Below are positions 24,780-33,552 of a DNA stretch of 33,703 nucleotides, piece after piece. This DNA is from Cryobacterium sp. MLB-32 (GTDB taxonomy: Bacteria; Actinomycetota; Actinomycetes; Actinomycetales; Microbacteriaceae). The translations under genes were made by a program, and so were the position numbers. Numbering within the stretch: the first letter of the stretch is position 1; each line of letters starts with the position of its first letter. Location of the stretch: the NCBI RefSeq assembly GCF_000738085.1, contig NZ_JPRS01000039.1, positions 1-33,703 on the forward strand, written 5' to 3'. The notes below the pieces were generated by a model that worked only from the letters and a program-made list of their open reading frames with translations, did no database searches and was not told the DNA's origin.

Positions 24780-25983
24780 GTCTCTCCCGCGGCATCCGCA
24801 GGGCGTACGCGGATGCGGCGAGCAGGAACAACGCGCCCACCAGGAACGCGACGGGCAACGACACCAGGTCCACGAGCAGTCCGGCCACGAGCGGACCCGC
24901 GATGGCGCCGGCGTCGGCGAACATGCTGAACATGGCCACGGGTCGACCGCTGCGCGGGCCGGCCGCGTCGCCGAGCGCCGCGGCGGGAGCAGTTCCCATG
25001 AACGCGGCGGCCACCCCATAGACGCACAGCAGGGCGCCCAGCAGCCAAATGTTCGGCGCGAACGGCACGGCCACGATGGTGACTGCGGCGAGCGCGAACG
25101 CCCCGATGATGGCCGGGCGTCGTCCGACGGTGTCGATGAAGCGGGCGGCCGGGGCGAGCGCGATGGTCTGCGCAACGGCCGCGCAGGCGAAGGCGATCCC
25201 CGTCCAGCTCGTCGATCCGCGCAGAACCTCGACGATGATGACGGGCACGAGGGTGGCGCGGATGCCGAGCGATGTCCACCCCTGCGCGAAGTTGGCGAGG
25301 CACGCCGCCCGAAAGCGGGTGTCGCGGAGAACAACGCGGAAAGGCGTGCGCTGCGCGCTCTCCCCCTCGTTCGACGACGCGGGACCGCTCGACCGCAGAA
25401 GCACGATACCGATGGTGCCCGCCACCGCGAGGGTGCCGGCGTAGAAGAAGAAGGGGGCGGTGAGCGAGATCGTAGCGAGTAGTCCGCCGATGGCAGGGCC
25501 GGCCATCCCACCGATCAGGAATCCACCCTGGTAGAAGCCGATGGCTCGTGCACGGATGGCCGAGGGCGTTGACCCGAGCAGCAGGGTCATTGCGGACACC
25601 GAGAACAGGGCGGACCCGATGCCTCCGGCGCCGCGGAGAAGCAGCAGCTGGGGGTAGGAGTCGGCGACTCCGACCAGACCGCTGGACACAGCCACGATAC
25701 CGATTCCCACGGAGAGGATCGTGCGTTCCCCCGCCCAATCAATGAGCCGACCGCAAAACGGACTTGTGACGAGGCGCATCAGCGCGAATGCCGAGACGAC
25801 GGCGCCTACGGCCACGTAACTCACGCCGAAGCTGCGCACATAGACCGGCAGAACGGGAACCACCACACCGAAGCCGACCATCACGAAAAAGGCGATGACG
25901 CCGAGCACGATCACGTCGCGAGACAGTCGTGGTTTCGGCGTCGTCCCGGATACCGGGCCGCGTGAGAAGAGGCCCGGTCGCAT
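24754..25983 (-). CDS. MFS transporter (multidrug/metabolite efflux type)
   Basis: A 409-residue transporter with 12 predicted helices. TM1 reads VIVLGVIAFFVMVGFGVVVPVLPVYVRSFGVSYVAVGAVVSAFALMRLVTSPFCGRLIDWAGERTILSVG, which includes the MFS loop 2-3 motif (GRLIDWAGER). A proline/glycine-rich TM5 motif, GFYQGGFLIGGMAGPAIGGLLA, typical of antiporters, supports an efflux role. Substrate unknown. The ATG 25983 has TATTCT 6 nt upstream and no Shine-Dalgarno. It has its own promoter, downstream of a strong hairpin that ends the protease gene. Confidence 0.88.
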   Translation of the reverse strand: MRPGLFSRGPVSGTTPKPRLSRDVIVLGVIAFFVMVGFGVVVPVLPVYVRSFGVSYVAVGAVVSAFALMRLVTSPFCGRLIDWAGERTILSVGIGIVAVSSGLVGVADSYPQLLLLRGAGGIGSALFSVSAMTLLLGSTPSAIRARAIGFYQGGFLIGGMAGPAIGGLLATISLTAPFFFYAGTLAVAGTIGIVLLRSSGPASSNEGESAQRTPFRVVLRDTRFRAACLANFAQGWTSLGIRATLVPVIIVEVLRGSTSWTGIAFACAAVAQTIALAPAARFIDTVGRRPAIIGAFALAAVTIVAVPFAPNIWLLGALLCVYGVAAAFMGTAPAAALGDAAGPRSGRPVAMFSMFADAGAIAGPLVAGLLVDLVSLPVAFLVGALFLLAASAYALRMPRERLSPAVEAR

Positions 25984-25989
25984 CCACTA

Positions 25990-25995
25990 AGAATA
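25990..25995 (-). promoter_or_regulatory. -10 element (TATTCT) 6 nt before ATG: probable leaderless promoter of the MFS gene
   Basis: TATTCT fits TANNNT and ends 6 nt before ATG 25983 on the minus strand. There is no Shine-Dalgarno. Confidence 0.5.
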
Positions 25996-26029
25996 CCCGT
26001 GGCGGGACACCGTCCGCGGACCGCGCAGG

Positions 26030-26067
26030 AGGCAGGGCCCTCGGTCTGTCGACCGGGGGCCCTGCCT
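26030..26067 (-). terminator. long hairpin after the subtilase gene
   Basis: An 11-bp perfect outer stem (AGGCAGGGCCC with GGGCCCTGCCT) extends inward by a further CGGT/ACCG pairing. It begins 14 bp after the protease stop on the minus strand. There is no U-tract, as is common in high-GC Actinobacteria. Confidence 0.7.
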
Positions 26068-26080
26068 GGTCTGAAATGTA

Positions 26081-29000
26081 CTACCGGTCGATATGCAGGG
26101 TCTGCGTCTTGCTCGTCGACCCGGCAACAACGTCACTGCCGGCATAGACCGCCGTCACCTCGTATGTGCCCGGCTTGAGGTGCGAGAGCGTGACGGTGCC
26201 CTTGCCCTTCTTGTCGAGCGTGACGGGGTGGCTGTCCTTGTTCACCATCAGCGTGACGGGCCCGGTGATGGGACCGTCGGACTTCACGGACACCTCCACC
26301 TTCGTGCCCCGATCGGAGTGAGCGCGAGTCTTCTCGAGCTTGATCGCGGTCTTCGAACTGAACTTCACGACGACTCCCGCCGACGTGGCGGTCGCAGAAT
26401 CCAGGCCTTGTTTCGACGCCGTGACGACCACGGTGAACGTCTTGCCGCCGTCCTTCTTGCCCGTCTTGAACGTCGACGTGGTTGCCTTGCGAATGTCGAC
26501 GCCATCGGCCTGCCACTGATAGCTGTACCGCACGCCCTCCGGGCTCCACTCGCCGGGATTGGCGCGCAGGGTCTTTCCGACCACGGCGGTGCCCTCGATC
26601 GTCGGCAGCACCGAGTTCACGGGAGCCGTCGGCACGGGGGCCGCACCGGATGCGACAGAGACCGCGGTGGTGACCGCTGTGTCTCCGTACCCGACAATGC
26701 CGATATAGCTGGTCTCGGGCGTCAGGCCTGTCCAGTTGAGCGTGTAGCTCACCGGAACGCCCTGTTCGGTGGTCAGCGTGGACGGCGTTGCCGCAAAGCC
26801 GCCCTCACCGACCCCATCGAGAACCGAGAACGTGTTCACGTCGAACGCTGTCGTGCCGGAGTACACATCGACGATCACGAGGTACGAACCCGCGTCGGGG
26901 GCGGGCAGGTCGACACGCTCATCGGCCGATCCCGTTGCGGACTGCCACCCGGCGACGGGGGTTCCACCCGGACCGTCGAGGCGGTACACGATCAGGTCGA
27001 GGTCGCTCGTGTCATCGACCGCGTTCAGGTCGAATCGGGCGAGCTGCACCCCGGCCGGAACGTCCACCGCGTAGGTGAACTCGTCACCGGCGGTGCCGGA
27101 TCCGGTGTTCGGGCTCGTGGGATCGGTCGGGTTCGACTGGTGCAGTCCCGCGGCGAGTCCGCTGACGTTCAGCGGCAGCTCACCCGTGGAACCGGGGGTG
27201 ACGGACACGTCCACCGACCCGTCGATTCCGGTGCCTTCGACGCTGGCCGGGGCACTGATCGCGATGGGCTGCACGGCGATCGGGCTGTGCACCGACACTC
27301 GGCTGTCGCCCGTTCCGCTGACCCAGTCGAGAGAGCCCGTGGCGAACGAGTCGAGCGGGGCATCCGTTCGACTGAATGTCACGGTGTAGCTCTGCGTGTC
27401 ACCGGGACCGCTGAACGACATGGTCGACGGCGACACCACGGCGTCGATTCCGGGGATGTCGATGGGCTGAGCGGTGAACTCGCCGCCGGCGGTGGCGGTC
27501 ACCGTGCGGGTGATCGTTTCCGGTGCGGTCAGCGCGCCGATCGCGATGGAGGCGAGGTTCAGGTTGCTCGCGTCGATGGGTTCGACACCCACGTCATAGC
27601 CGATGCCCTGAATGAAGGAATACCAGTCGGCCGTGTCGTTGAGGTAGAGCAGGCCCGGGTTGAAGAACTTCGTCGGGTCGACGTGCCCGGCGCCCTGGGT
27701 GAACGGATCGGTGATGGGATTGCCGGCCGCGTCAACGGTGTTGTAGGCACTCGTCATCATGGCCGACTTGATCTCGCCGGGCGTCGCGGTGGGGCGCTCT
27801 CCGAGGTAGAGGGCGGCCAGGCCCGCGATGTGCGGGGACGACATCGACGTGCCCGACAGGAACTGCCAGGTGGGCTCCGCCCCGGCGGCGTTGGCGCCGT
27901 CGGCGAGGATGGCAACCCCGGGAGCGGTGATGTCGGGCTTCAGGATGTCACTGCCGTCGGCGAGCACCGGTCCACGAGAGGAGAAGCCGGCGACCTGAGG
28001 GGTCGGCGGCTGGTAGCTCGTGGTGTTGCCCGGCGTGAACGTGACGGTGGCACCGGTCGTTGCCGCGTAGGCGTAGGTCGAAGCCCAGTACGGGGAATCG
28101 AGGTGCACGGTGGGAACGGAGTGCTCGTCGGTGTCGACGGAACCCGGCGTCTTGTTCACGAGGAGCATGCCGATTCCGCCGGCCCGCTTCACCTCGGCAG
28201 ACTTGGCGACCCGGTCGTAGACTCCGCGCTGACAGAGCACGATCTTTCCGGTGACGGCGGCCGTGTCCAGAGAATTGGGAGCACACAGCAGGGCGTCGGC
28301 CGCATCGTGCCCGGCGACAGCCATGAGATCGGCCCTGACCAGGTCACCGCTCAGCGGGGTGGCCCCCGGCGTACGGTCGACCGTGATTGAGCCACCGGCG
28401 TAGGCGGATCCATCTCCGAAGGTGGCTGTTGCCTCGTAGCCGGGAATCGTGCTGGCAGCGACGGTCGTGATCCACGGGCTCGCGTTGTCGAGGGTGGAAG
28501 AACCCGGCCCGGAGTTGCCGGCCGAGGCCGCCACGAAGATACCGGCCGAGGCCGCTCCGAGGAAGGCCACGTCGGTGGGCGAAACGGTCGTCGTGGCCGC
28601 TCCTCCTCCGATCGAGAAGTTCAGCACGTCGACGCCGTCGGCGACCGACTGGTCGATCGCGGCGAGCATGTCGGAGGTGGCGCATCCGTCGTCGGTGGAA
28701 GCCGCCGGGTTCGGACCACTCCAGCACACCTTGTAGGCAGCGATCTTCGCGGCCGGAGCAACACCCGAGATCAGACCGTAGTCGAGACCGCTGATGGTGA
28801 CCGGCACGTCGTGATTGCCGGCAGCAGTGCTGGCCGTGTGCGATCCGTGGCCGTCGCCGTCGCGCGGCGAGGCGTACTCACCGACCGACGCATCGCCGAT
28901 ACGACTGGCGCCGAAACCGTTGACGTAGTACCGAGCACCGACGACCTTGGTGTTGCAGTCGCTGGCGGCGAACTGCACCCCGGCCACGCAGGTACCCGTG

Positions 29001-29683
29001 AAGGTGCCGCCGTCGGCCTTCTTGAAGGTGATGGTGCTGCCGTCGAGGTAGGGCTCGGCTCCCGCTGTCGTGCCCAGGGCGTCACCGGCGAAGGACGGGT
29101 TTTCCGGGGCGATTCCCGTGTCAAGCACGCCGACGACCACGCCGGCACCGGCTTGGTCCGCGCCGCCGATGCTGTTCCACACACCGTTGTCGCCGCTGAG
29201 TCCGAGGAACTCGGTGGAGGGGGTCGCGGTGATGTGCCGCAGCTCGTCGGGCGTGATCGAGACCACGTCTTTCTGCGACGAGAGCGCCACCGCCTGCTTC
29301 GCGCTGAGGTCGGCCGCGAAGGCGTTGATGGCGAGAGTGTACGAGTAGTCAATGTCGGCATCGACCGAGGCCGCGACCTTTTTCTGCTTTCCCCCGAGAT
29401 AGTCCCCATATGATTCTGACGCGCGACTCTGCGCGTTCAATTTCTTGCCTGTCCCCGGTGTCGTGGCCGAGAATCCATCGACGCCGCCGTCATAGGTGGC
29501 GACGGCATCGTCAGCCAGCGTGACGATGTACCGTCCGGCGGTCAGGTCGGTCATCGGCTGGGAAATCCCGGCACCGATGACTCCGGCGAGGCCGGGTTGC
29601 CCGGGGGCCGCAACGGCGGCTCCGCTGGCACCCACCAGGGTTGCGGCGCCCACGAGGGCGAAGGTGAGGCCGGCCGCGGTCAT
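26081..29683 (-). CDS. Secreted S8 family serine peptidase (subtilase) with C-terminal Ig-like domains
   Basis: A 1200-residue exported protease counted from ATG 29683. A hydrophobic signal (GLTFALVGAATLVGASGAAVA) is followed by an inhibitor-I9-type propeptide (GRYIVTLADDAVATYDGG). The catalytic domain has D188 (GVLDTG), H279 (GHGSHT) and S613 (SGTSMSSPH). The large spacing between His and Ser reflects an inserted protease-associated domain. Then come an Fn3-like region, a PPC-like beta-domain (about 868-958), an Ig-like domain (about 1014-1110) with YSYQWQADG, and a final Ig-like domain (1111-1200). No LPXTG or membrane anchor is seen, so it is probably released. The start is uncertain: RRLR just before Met1 looks like a signal n-region, so a TTG at 29755 may be the true start. 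A hairpin terminator follows. Confidence 0.9.
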   Translation of the reverse strand: MTAAGLTFALVGAATLVGASGAAVAAPGQPGLAGVIGAGISQPMTDLTAGRYIVTLADDAVATYDGGVDGFSATTPGTGKKLNAQSRASESYGDYLGGKQKKVAASVDADIDYSYTLAINAFAADLSAKQAVALSSQKDVVSITPDELRHITATPSTEFLGLSGDNGVWNSIGGADQAGAGVVVGVLDTGIAPENPSFAGDALGTTAGAEPYLDGSTITFKKADGGTFTGTCVAGVQFAASDCNTKVVGARYYVNGFGASRIGDASVGEYASPRDGDGHGSHTASTAAGNHDVPVTISGLDYGLISGVAPAAKIAAYKVCWSGPNPAASTDDGCATSDMLAAIDQSVADGVDVLNFSIGGGAATTTVSPTDVAFLGAASAGIFVAASAGNSGPGSSTLDNASPWITTVAASTIPGYEATATFGDGSAYAGGSITVDRTPGATPLSGDLVRADLMAVAGHDAADALLCAPNSLDTAAVTGKIVLCQRGVYDRVAKSAEVKRAGGIGMLLVNKTPGSVDTDEHSVPTVHLDSPYWASTYAYAATTGATVTFTPGNTTSYQPPTPQVAGFSSRGPVLADGSDILKPDITAPGVAILADGANAAGAEPTWQFLSGTSMSSPHIAGLAALYLGERPTATPGEIKSAMMTSAYNTVDAAGNPITDPFTQGAGHVDPTKFFNPGLLYLNDTADWYSFIQGIGYDVGVEPIDASNLNLASIAIGALTAPETITRTVTATAGGEFTAQPIDIPGIDAVVSPSTMSFSGPGDTQSYTVTFSRTDAPLDSFATGSLDWVSGTGDSRVSVHSPIAVQPIAISAPASVEGTGIDGSVDVSVTPGSTGELPLNVSGLAAGLHQSNPTDPTSPNTGSGTAGDEFTYAVDVPAGVQLARFDLNAVDDTSDLDLIVYRLDGPGGTPVAGWQSATGSADERVDLPAPDAGSYLVIVDVYSGTTAFDVNTFSVLDGVGEGGFAATPSTLTTEQGVPVSYTLNWTGLTPETSYIGIVGYGDTAVTTAVSVASGAAPVPTAPVNSVLPTIEGTAVVGKTLRANPGEWSPEGVRYSYQWQADGVDIRKATTSTFKTGKKDGGKTFTVVVTASKQGLDSATATSAGVVVKFSSKTAIKLEKTRAHSDRGTKVEVSVKSDGPITGPVTLMVNKDSHPVTLDKKGKGTVTLSHLKPGTYEVTAVYAGSDVVAGSTSKTQTLHIDR

Positions 29684-30140
29684 GCCGCGAAGGCGCCTGC
29701 CCGGGTTGGGGTGAGACGTGGGTGGCCTTAAAAGAGAGCTCAAAAGCTTGTCCAATCCGATGTGGTTACGCGGACGGTTCTGCCCCGGCTCGGGGCACAA
29801 CTTGATTGTGAACCTATCGCAGCGATTCGCTCCTGACCAGACATTTAAATCCCCCTTTGGGGGACAGAACACCTCGTGTCCGCATCTCCGCGCCGACTCC
29901 AGCACACGGCTCGGCGGATGCGCTTCGGGCTCGTGGAGGTGCAAAACCTGATCATTCCCGGAGCAGCTCGCACTCGCCTGGTGCCGACCGGCGTGCAGCG
30001 TGCGAAACCGAACGCTGCCGTGAACGGACGCCCGAATCGCTCGGCCCCGTCCCGGAATTCGACATCGCCGCGACCGTACCGGGAGGGTTCGGATTCGCAC
30101 CGGGCAATGCGACGCCCCGTCGGGGCCGACAGCTACCGTG
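29684..30140. other. 457-bp intergenic region upstream of the subtilase
   Basis: I see no gene in this stretch. It holds a 15-bp palindrome at 29850-29864, a possible TTG start at 29755, and a GCCCC-gtc-GGGGC hairpin at 30114-30126 just past the ATPase stop that may end that transcript. The open frame that continues upstream from the subtilase has no protein-like character here. Confidence 0.6.
29850..29864. promoter_or_regulatory. 15-bp palindrome (TCCCCC-3-GGGGGA), candidate operator of the subtilase
   Basis: A perfect inverted repeat of six bases with a 3-bp A/T centre, followed on the minus strand by the AT-rich ATTTAAAT in an otherwise GC-rich region. It lies 95-170 bp before the two candidate starts of the protease gene. 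The position suits an activator or repressor site. Not assigned to a known factor. Confidence 0.45.
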
Positions 30141-32039
30141 TCAGCGCGAGACGCTCGCGGACGAGACCGGCTTCGGGACGGGGCTGGCTGCCCGAGCGGC
30201 CGCCGCGTCCCGGCGTCCACCGACCGCTCGAAGGGCGTTCAGGATGGTGACGAGGTCCACGAATTCCTGGCTGAGCGCACCGATGGTCGCCGGGATGAGG
30301 CCGAATGCGGCGATGACCATGAGCACCACACTGAGCGCGATTCCGATCCAGATGCTCTGCAGGGCGACCCGAACCGTGTCCTGGCCGATCACCACGGCGC
30401 GAGCCGTGCGGGAGATGTCATCGAGCAGGATGACCACATCCGCTGATTCGCTCGCCGCCGTGGACCCCCGTGCGCCCATGGCAATGCCGACGTCGGCCGC
30501 CGCCAACACCGGGGCGTCGTTGACCCCGTCGCCGACCATGATCACCGGGCGGGCGGTGAGGTTCCGGACCGCGTCGACCTTGTCACTCGGCAGGCAGTCG
30601 GCCTGCACACGCGTGATGCCTACCTGCGCGGCGATGTGTTCCGCCGTGGCGCGTGCGTCGCCGGTGAGCATGAGCGTCTCGCCGACGCCGAGCCGATTGA
30701 GCTGGGCCACCGTGTGCTGAGCGTTCTCCCGGACCCGGTCCCTGGCCACGAGGCAGCCCCCGAAACGTCCACCGACGGCCACATACATGGCCAGCTCCCC
30801 CTCACGCAGGCCGGCGGCTTCGGCCTCGGTGACGCGCTCTCGAATGAACGAGAGCTTACCCACGACCACGTCGACGGAACCGAATTGCGCCACGACACCG
30901 TGCGTGGCGATCTCACTCGCGGAATCGGCCGCCGTGAGAACGAGGTTCCGGCTGCGGGCCTCGGCGATGACGGAGGCCGCAAGCACGTGCGACGAGTATT
31001 GTTCGGCCGACGCGGCGAGACCCAGAAGTTCGTCCGCCGTGAAGCCGGGCTCGGGGCGTACCTCGGCGATCACGGGTGTGCCGTTGGTGAGCGTTCCGGT
31101 CTTGTCAAAAACCACGGTGCGGGCGCGGGCGAGCGTCTCGAGCACGCCGGCACCCTTGACGATAATGCCATTGCGGGCAGCCCTGCTCATGCCGCCCATG
31201 AAGGCGACGGGCGCGGCCAGCAGCAGGGGACACGGTGTGGCCACCACGAGCACCTCGGCGAAACGCACCGGATCGCCGGAGAGCAGCCAGGCCAGACCCG
31301 CCAGGCCGAGCGAGAAGACGGTGAAGGGAACCGCGTAGCGGTCCGCCAACCGCACGACGGGGGCCTTGCTGGATGCGGCCTCTTCGACCAGGGCGATGAT
31401 CCGCTGGTACTGGCTGTCGGCCGCGCGCGCGGTGGCCCGAATCGTCACCGCGGTCTGCCCGTTGATCGAACCGCTCAACACGCTGTCGCCGGCGTGACGC
31501 TCCACCGGCAGGCTCTCCCCCGTGAGCGATGATTCGTCGAACGACGCCTCGCTGGAGTGAAGTTCGCCGTCGACGGGAACGATTTCCGCCGGGCGCACGA
31601 GCAGCAGGTCGTCCACGGCCACCTCGGTGGCCGGCACGTCCACGACATCCGTTTCGGACTCGGTGAAGCGGTGGGCGATCTGCGGGGCGCGCTGGAGCAG
31701 GGCATTGAGCTCTCGCGTGGCGCGGCCCGCCGCGTAGTCTTCGAGGGCCGCCCCGCCGCTGAGCATCAGCACGATGATGAGGGTGGCAACGTACTCGCCC
31801 ACCGCAATCGTGGCGAGGATGGCCATGATCGCGAGCAGGTCGACGCCGAAGGTGCCCTGGCGAAACCGGCGCACCATGCCAACGAATTCGATGACGGCCA
31901 CGATCAGCCCGAAGACGCTGAACAGCCACTGCACCGCTCCTGGCGGCCCGCTCCACCACAGGACGATACCGACAAGGCCGACCAGAACCGTCGCCGCGAC
32001 GATCGGATAACGCCGGACGGAAGCCACCATGCGTTTCAT
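30141..32039 (-). CDS. Heavy-metal-type P1B ATPase without N-terminal metal-binding domain
   Basis: A 632-residue P-type ATPase. The actuator motif TGES is in DESSLTGESLPVER. The membrane metal site is T268-P269-C270-P271-L272, followed by LLAAPVAFMGGMSRAARNGIIVKG. The phosphorylated aspartate is D312 in DKTGTLT, and the hinge is GDGVNDAPVLAAADVGIAMG (D504, D508). It has about eight membrane helices and no CxxC HMA domain, so it starts directly with membrane segments. The CPL variant differs from the CPC/SPC of well-known Cu and Zn/Cd pumps, so the ion is uncertain; divalent metal export is the usual role. ATG 32039 is chosen; a TTG two codons earlier is possible. It stands alone between two hairpins. 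Confidence 0.9.
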   Translation of the reverse strand: MKRMVASVRRYPIVAATVLVGLVGIVLWWSGPPGAVQWLFSVFGLIVAVIEFVGMVRRFRQGTFGVDLLAIMAILATIAVGEYVATLIIVLMLSGGAALEDYAAGRATRELNALLQRAPQIAHRFTESETDVVDVPATEVAVDDLLLVRPAEIVPVDGELHSSEASFDESSLTGESLPVERHAGDSVLSGSINGQTAVTIRATARAADSQYQRIIALVEEAASSKAPVVRLADRYAVPFTVFSLGLAGLAWLLSGDPVRFAEVLVVATPCPLLLAAPVAFMGGMSRAARNGIIVKGAGVLETLARARTVVFDKTGTLTNGTPVIAEVRPEPGFTADELLGLAASAEQYSSHVLAASVIAEARSRNLVLTAADSASEIATHGVVAQFGSVDVVVGKLSFIRERVTEAEAAGLREGELAMYVAVGGRFGGCLVARDRVRENAQHTVAQLNRLGVGETLMLTGDARATAEHIAAQVGITRVQADCLPSDKVDAVRNLTARPVIMVGDGVNDAPVLAAADVGIAMGARGSTAASESADVVILLDDISRTARAVVIGQDTVRVALQSIWIGIALSVVLMVIAAFGLIPATIGALSQEFVDLVTILNALRAVGGRRDAAAARAASPVPKPVSSASVSR

Positions 32040-32108
32040 ACTCAAATTCTGACGCGCCGAAGCCGATCACGCCAGCAAGGCGAGCCTCCCCTGAGCCCGC
32101 ACACAAGA

Positions 32109-32139
32109 AACGACCCCGACCGGAGAGGTCGGGGTCGTT
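32109..32139 (-). terminator. strong Rho-independent terminator of icd
   Basis: A perfect 13-bp stem (AACGACCCCGACC with GGTCGGGGTCGTT) with a 5-nt loop is followed on the minus strand by TTCTTGTGTG. It lies 31 bp past the icd stop. Confidence 0.9.
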
Positions 32140-32169
32140 GCATCGAGATTCCTAGCCGTGCGGGGCCGT

Positions 32170-33384
32170 TCAGGCCAGGCGGGCCTGCAGGTTCTCCGCG
32201 AGCGACGCGAGGAACTCCTCGGTGGTCTGGTAACCCTGGTCCGGCCCGACGAGCAGCGCGAGGTCCTTGGTCATCTTGCCGCTCTCGACGGTCTTGATGA
32301 CCACGTCTTCGAGGGTGAGGGCAAACTCGGCAAGGGCCGGGTTGTTGTCGAGCTTGGCCCGGTGGGACAGGCCGCGGGTCCAGGCGTAGATGGACGCGAT
32401 CGGGTTCGTCGACGTGGGCTTGCCGAGCTGGTGCTGGCGGTAGTGGCGCGTCACGGTTCCGTGAGCGGCCTCGGCCTCGACGACCTTGCCGTCGGGGGTC
32501 GAGAGCACGCTTGTCATGAGGCCGAGCGAGCCGAAGCCCTGGGCTACGGTGTCCGACTGCACGTCGCCGTCATAGTTCTTGCATGCCCAGAGGTAGCCGC
32601 CCTCCCACTTCATGGCGGATGCGACCATGTCGTCGATGAGACGGTGCTCGTAGGTGAGGCCGGCAGCGTCGTAGTCGGCCTTGAACTCGGTGTCGAAGAT
32701 GTCCTGGAAGATGTCCTTGAAGCGACCGTCGTAGGCCTTGAGGATCGTGTTCTTGGTCGACAGGTAGACCGGAACCTTGCGCTCGAGTCCGTAGTTGAGC
32801 GAGGCGCGGGCGAAGTCGGTGATCGACGAGTCGAGGTTGTACATTCCCATGGCGACGCCGTCACCCGGGGCCTGGAACACCTCGAACGTGGACGGCTCGC
32901 TGCCGTCCTGCGGGGTGAAGGTCATGCTGAGCGTGCCCTTGCCCTGAAAACGGAAGTTGGTGGCCTTGTACTGGTCGCCGTAGGCGTGGCGGCTGATGAT
33001 GATCGGCTTGTTCCAGCCGGGAACGAGGCGCGGGATGTTGGAGATGACGATCGGCTCACGGAAGATGGTGCCGCCGAGGATGTTACGGATCGTTCCGTTG
33101 GGCGAGAGCCACATCTTCTTCAGGCCGAATTCCTCGACGCGAGCCTCGTCGGGGGTGATGGTGGCGCACTTGACACCGACGCCGTGCTTCTGAATGGCGT
33201 GAGCCGCGTCGATGGTGATCTGGTCGTTCGTCTCATCGCGCTTCTGGATCGACAGGTCGTAGTACTCGAGGTCAATATCGAGGTACGGGTGAATGAGCGT
33301 GTCCTTGATCGCGTGCCAGATGATGCGGGTCATCTCGTCGCCGTCAAGCTCGACAACCGTTCCCTCAACCTTAATCTTCGACAA
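32170..33384 (-). CDS. icd: NADP-dependent isocitrate dehydrogenase (dimeric, eukaryote-like type)
   Basis: A 404-residue enzyme that oxidatively decarboxylates isocitrate to 2-oxoglutarate, making NADPH in the TCA cycle. Typical stretches include [64 protein letters not shown] and [46 protein letters not shown] and [17 protein letters not shown] complete the set. This is the homodimeric subfamily shared with eukaryotes, not the monomeric enzyme of Corynebacterium. The start is TTG 33384, as GAGGAGAG lies 4-5 nt upstream and homology begins there; the frame above it is non-homologous leader. The leader contains an 8-bp hairpin and an 18-bp dyad. Confidence 0.95.
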   Translation of the reverse strand: MSKIKVEGTVVELDGDEMTRIIWHAIKDTLIHPYLDIDLEYYDLSIQKRDETNDQITIDAAHAIQKHGVGVKCATITPDEARVEEFGLKKMWLSPNGTIRNILGGTIFREPIVISNIPRLVPGWNKPIIISRHAYGDQYKATNFRFQGKGTLSMTFTPQDGSEPSTFEVFQAPGDGVAMGMYNLDSSITDFARASLNYGLERKVPVYLSTKNTILKAYDGRFKDIFQDIFDTEFKADYDAAGLTYEHRLIDDMVASAMKWEGGYLWACKNYDGDVQSDTVAQGFGSLGLMTSVLSTPDGKVVEAEAAHGTVTRHYRQHQLGKPTSTNPIASIYAWTRGLSHRAKLDNNPALAEFALTLEDVVIKTVESGKMTKDLALLVGPDQGYQTTEEFLASLAENLQARLA

Positions 33385-33389
33385 TGAAC

Positions 33390-33396
33390 TCTCCTC
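33390..33396 (-). promoter_or_regulatory. Shine-Dalgarno AGGAGAG that sets the icd TTG start
   Basis: The purine run ends 5 nt before TTG 33384. No ATG is nearby in frame, so this site decides the start. Confidence 0.8.
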
Positions 33397-33404
33397 TAAA
33401 ACAT

Positions 33405-33425
33405 CGGTGGCCGTCACGGCCACCG
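33405..33425 (-). other. leader hairpin upstream of icd
   Basis: CGGTGGCC-5 nt-GGCCACCG is an 8-bp perfect stem 8 nt upstream of the icd ribosome site. It might influence translation or mRNA stability. Confidence 0.45.
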
Positions 33426-33449
33426 ACCAGCTTACTAGACGCCCGTAAC

Positions 33450-33467
33450 TATCTTGACATCGAGATA
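33450..33467. promoter_or_regulatory. 18-bp imperfect palindrome between icd and the GNAT gene
   Basis: TATCTTGACATCGAGATA is symmetric at 14 of 18 positions. It sits in the divergent promoter region and also contains TTGACA. It resembles dyads bound by MarR-type dimers, but I cannot name the factor. Confidence 0.4.
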
Positions 33468-33540
33468 AATTCTCACCGATGACACGGGTCCAACACACCC
33501 CGGATCTCAATTGCGTCTACCAGAGGTGCCGAGCAGACGT

Positions 33541-33546
33541 TAGCCT
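33541..33546 (+). promoter_or_regulatory. -10 element (TAGCCT) 6 nt before ATG: probable leaderless promoter
   Basis: TAGCCT fits TANNNT and ends 6 nt before ATG 33553, with no Shine-Dalgarno. Confidence 0.45.
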
Positions 33547-33552
33547 GAGAGC

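Noticed and set aside
26093..28390. A 765-codon plus-strand frame opposite the subtilase
   Set aside because: The composition is Arg/Gly/Val/His-rich with no recognisable domain, and the minus strand encodes catalytic Asp, His and Ser motifs in one frame.
29684..30220. N-terminal extension of the subtilase by 179 residues to 30220
   Set aside because: The extension overlaps the ATPase gene, is Arg/Ser/His-rich, and would bury the signal peptide; only a short extension to TTG 29755 is credible.
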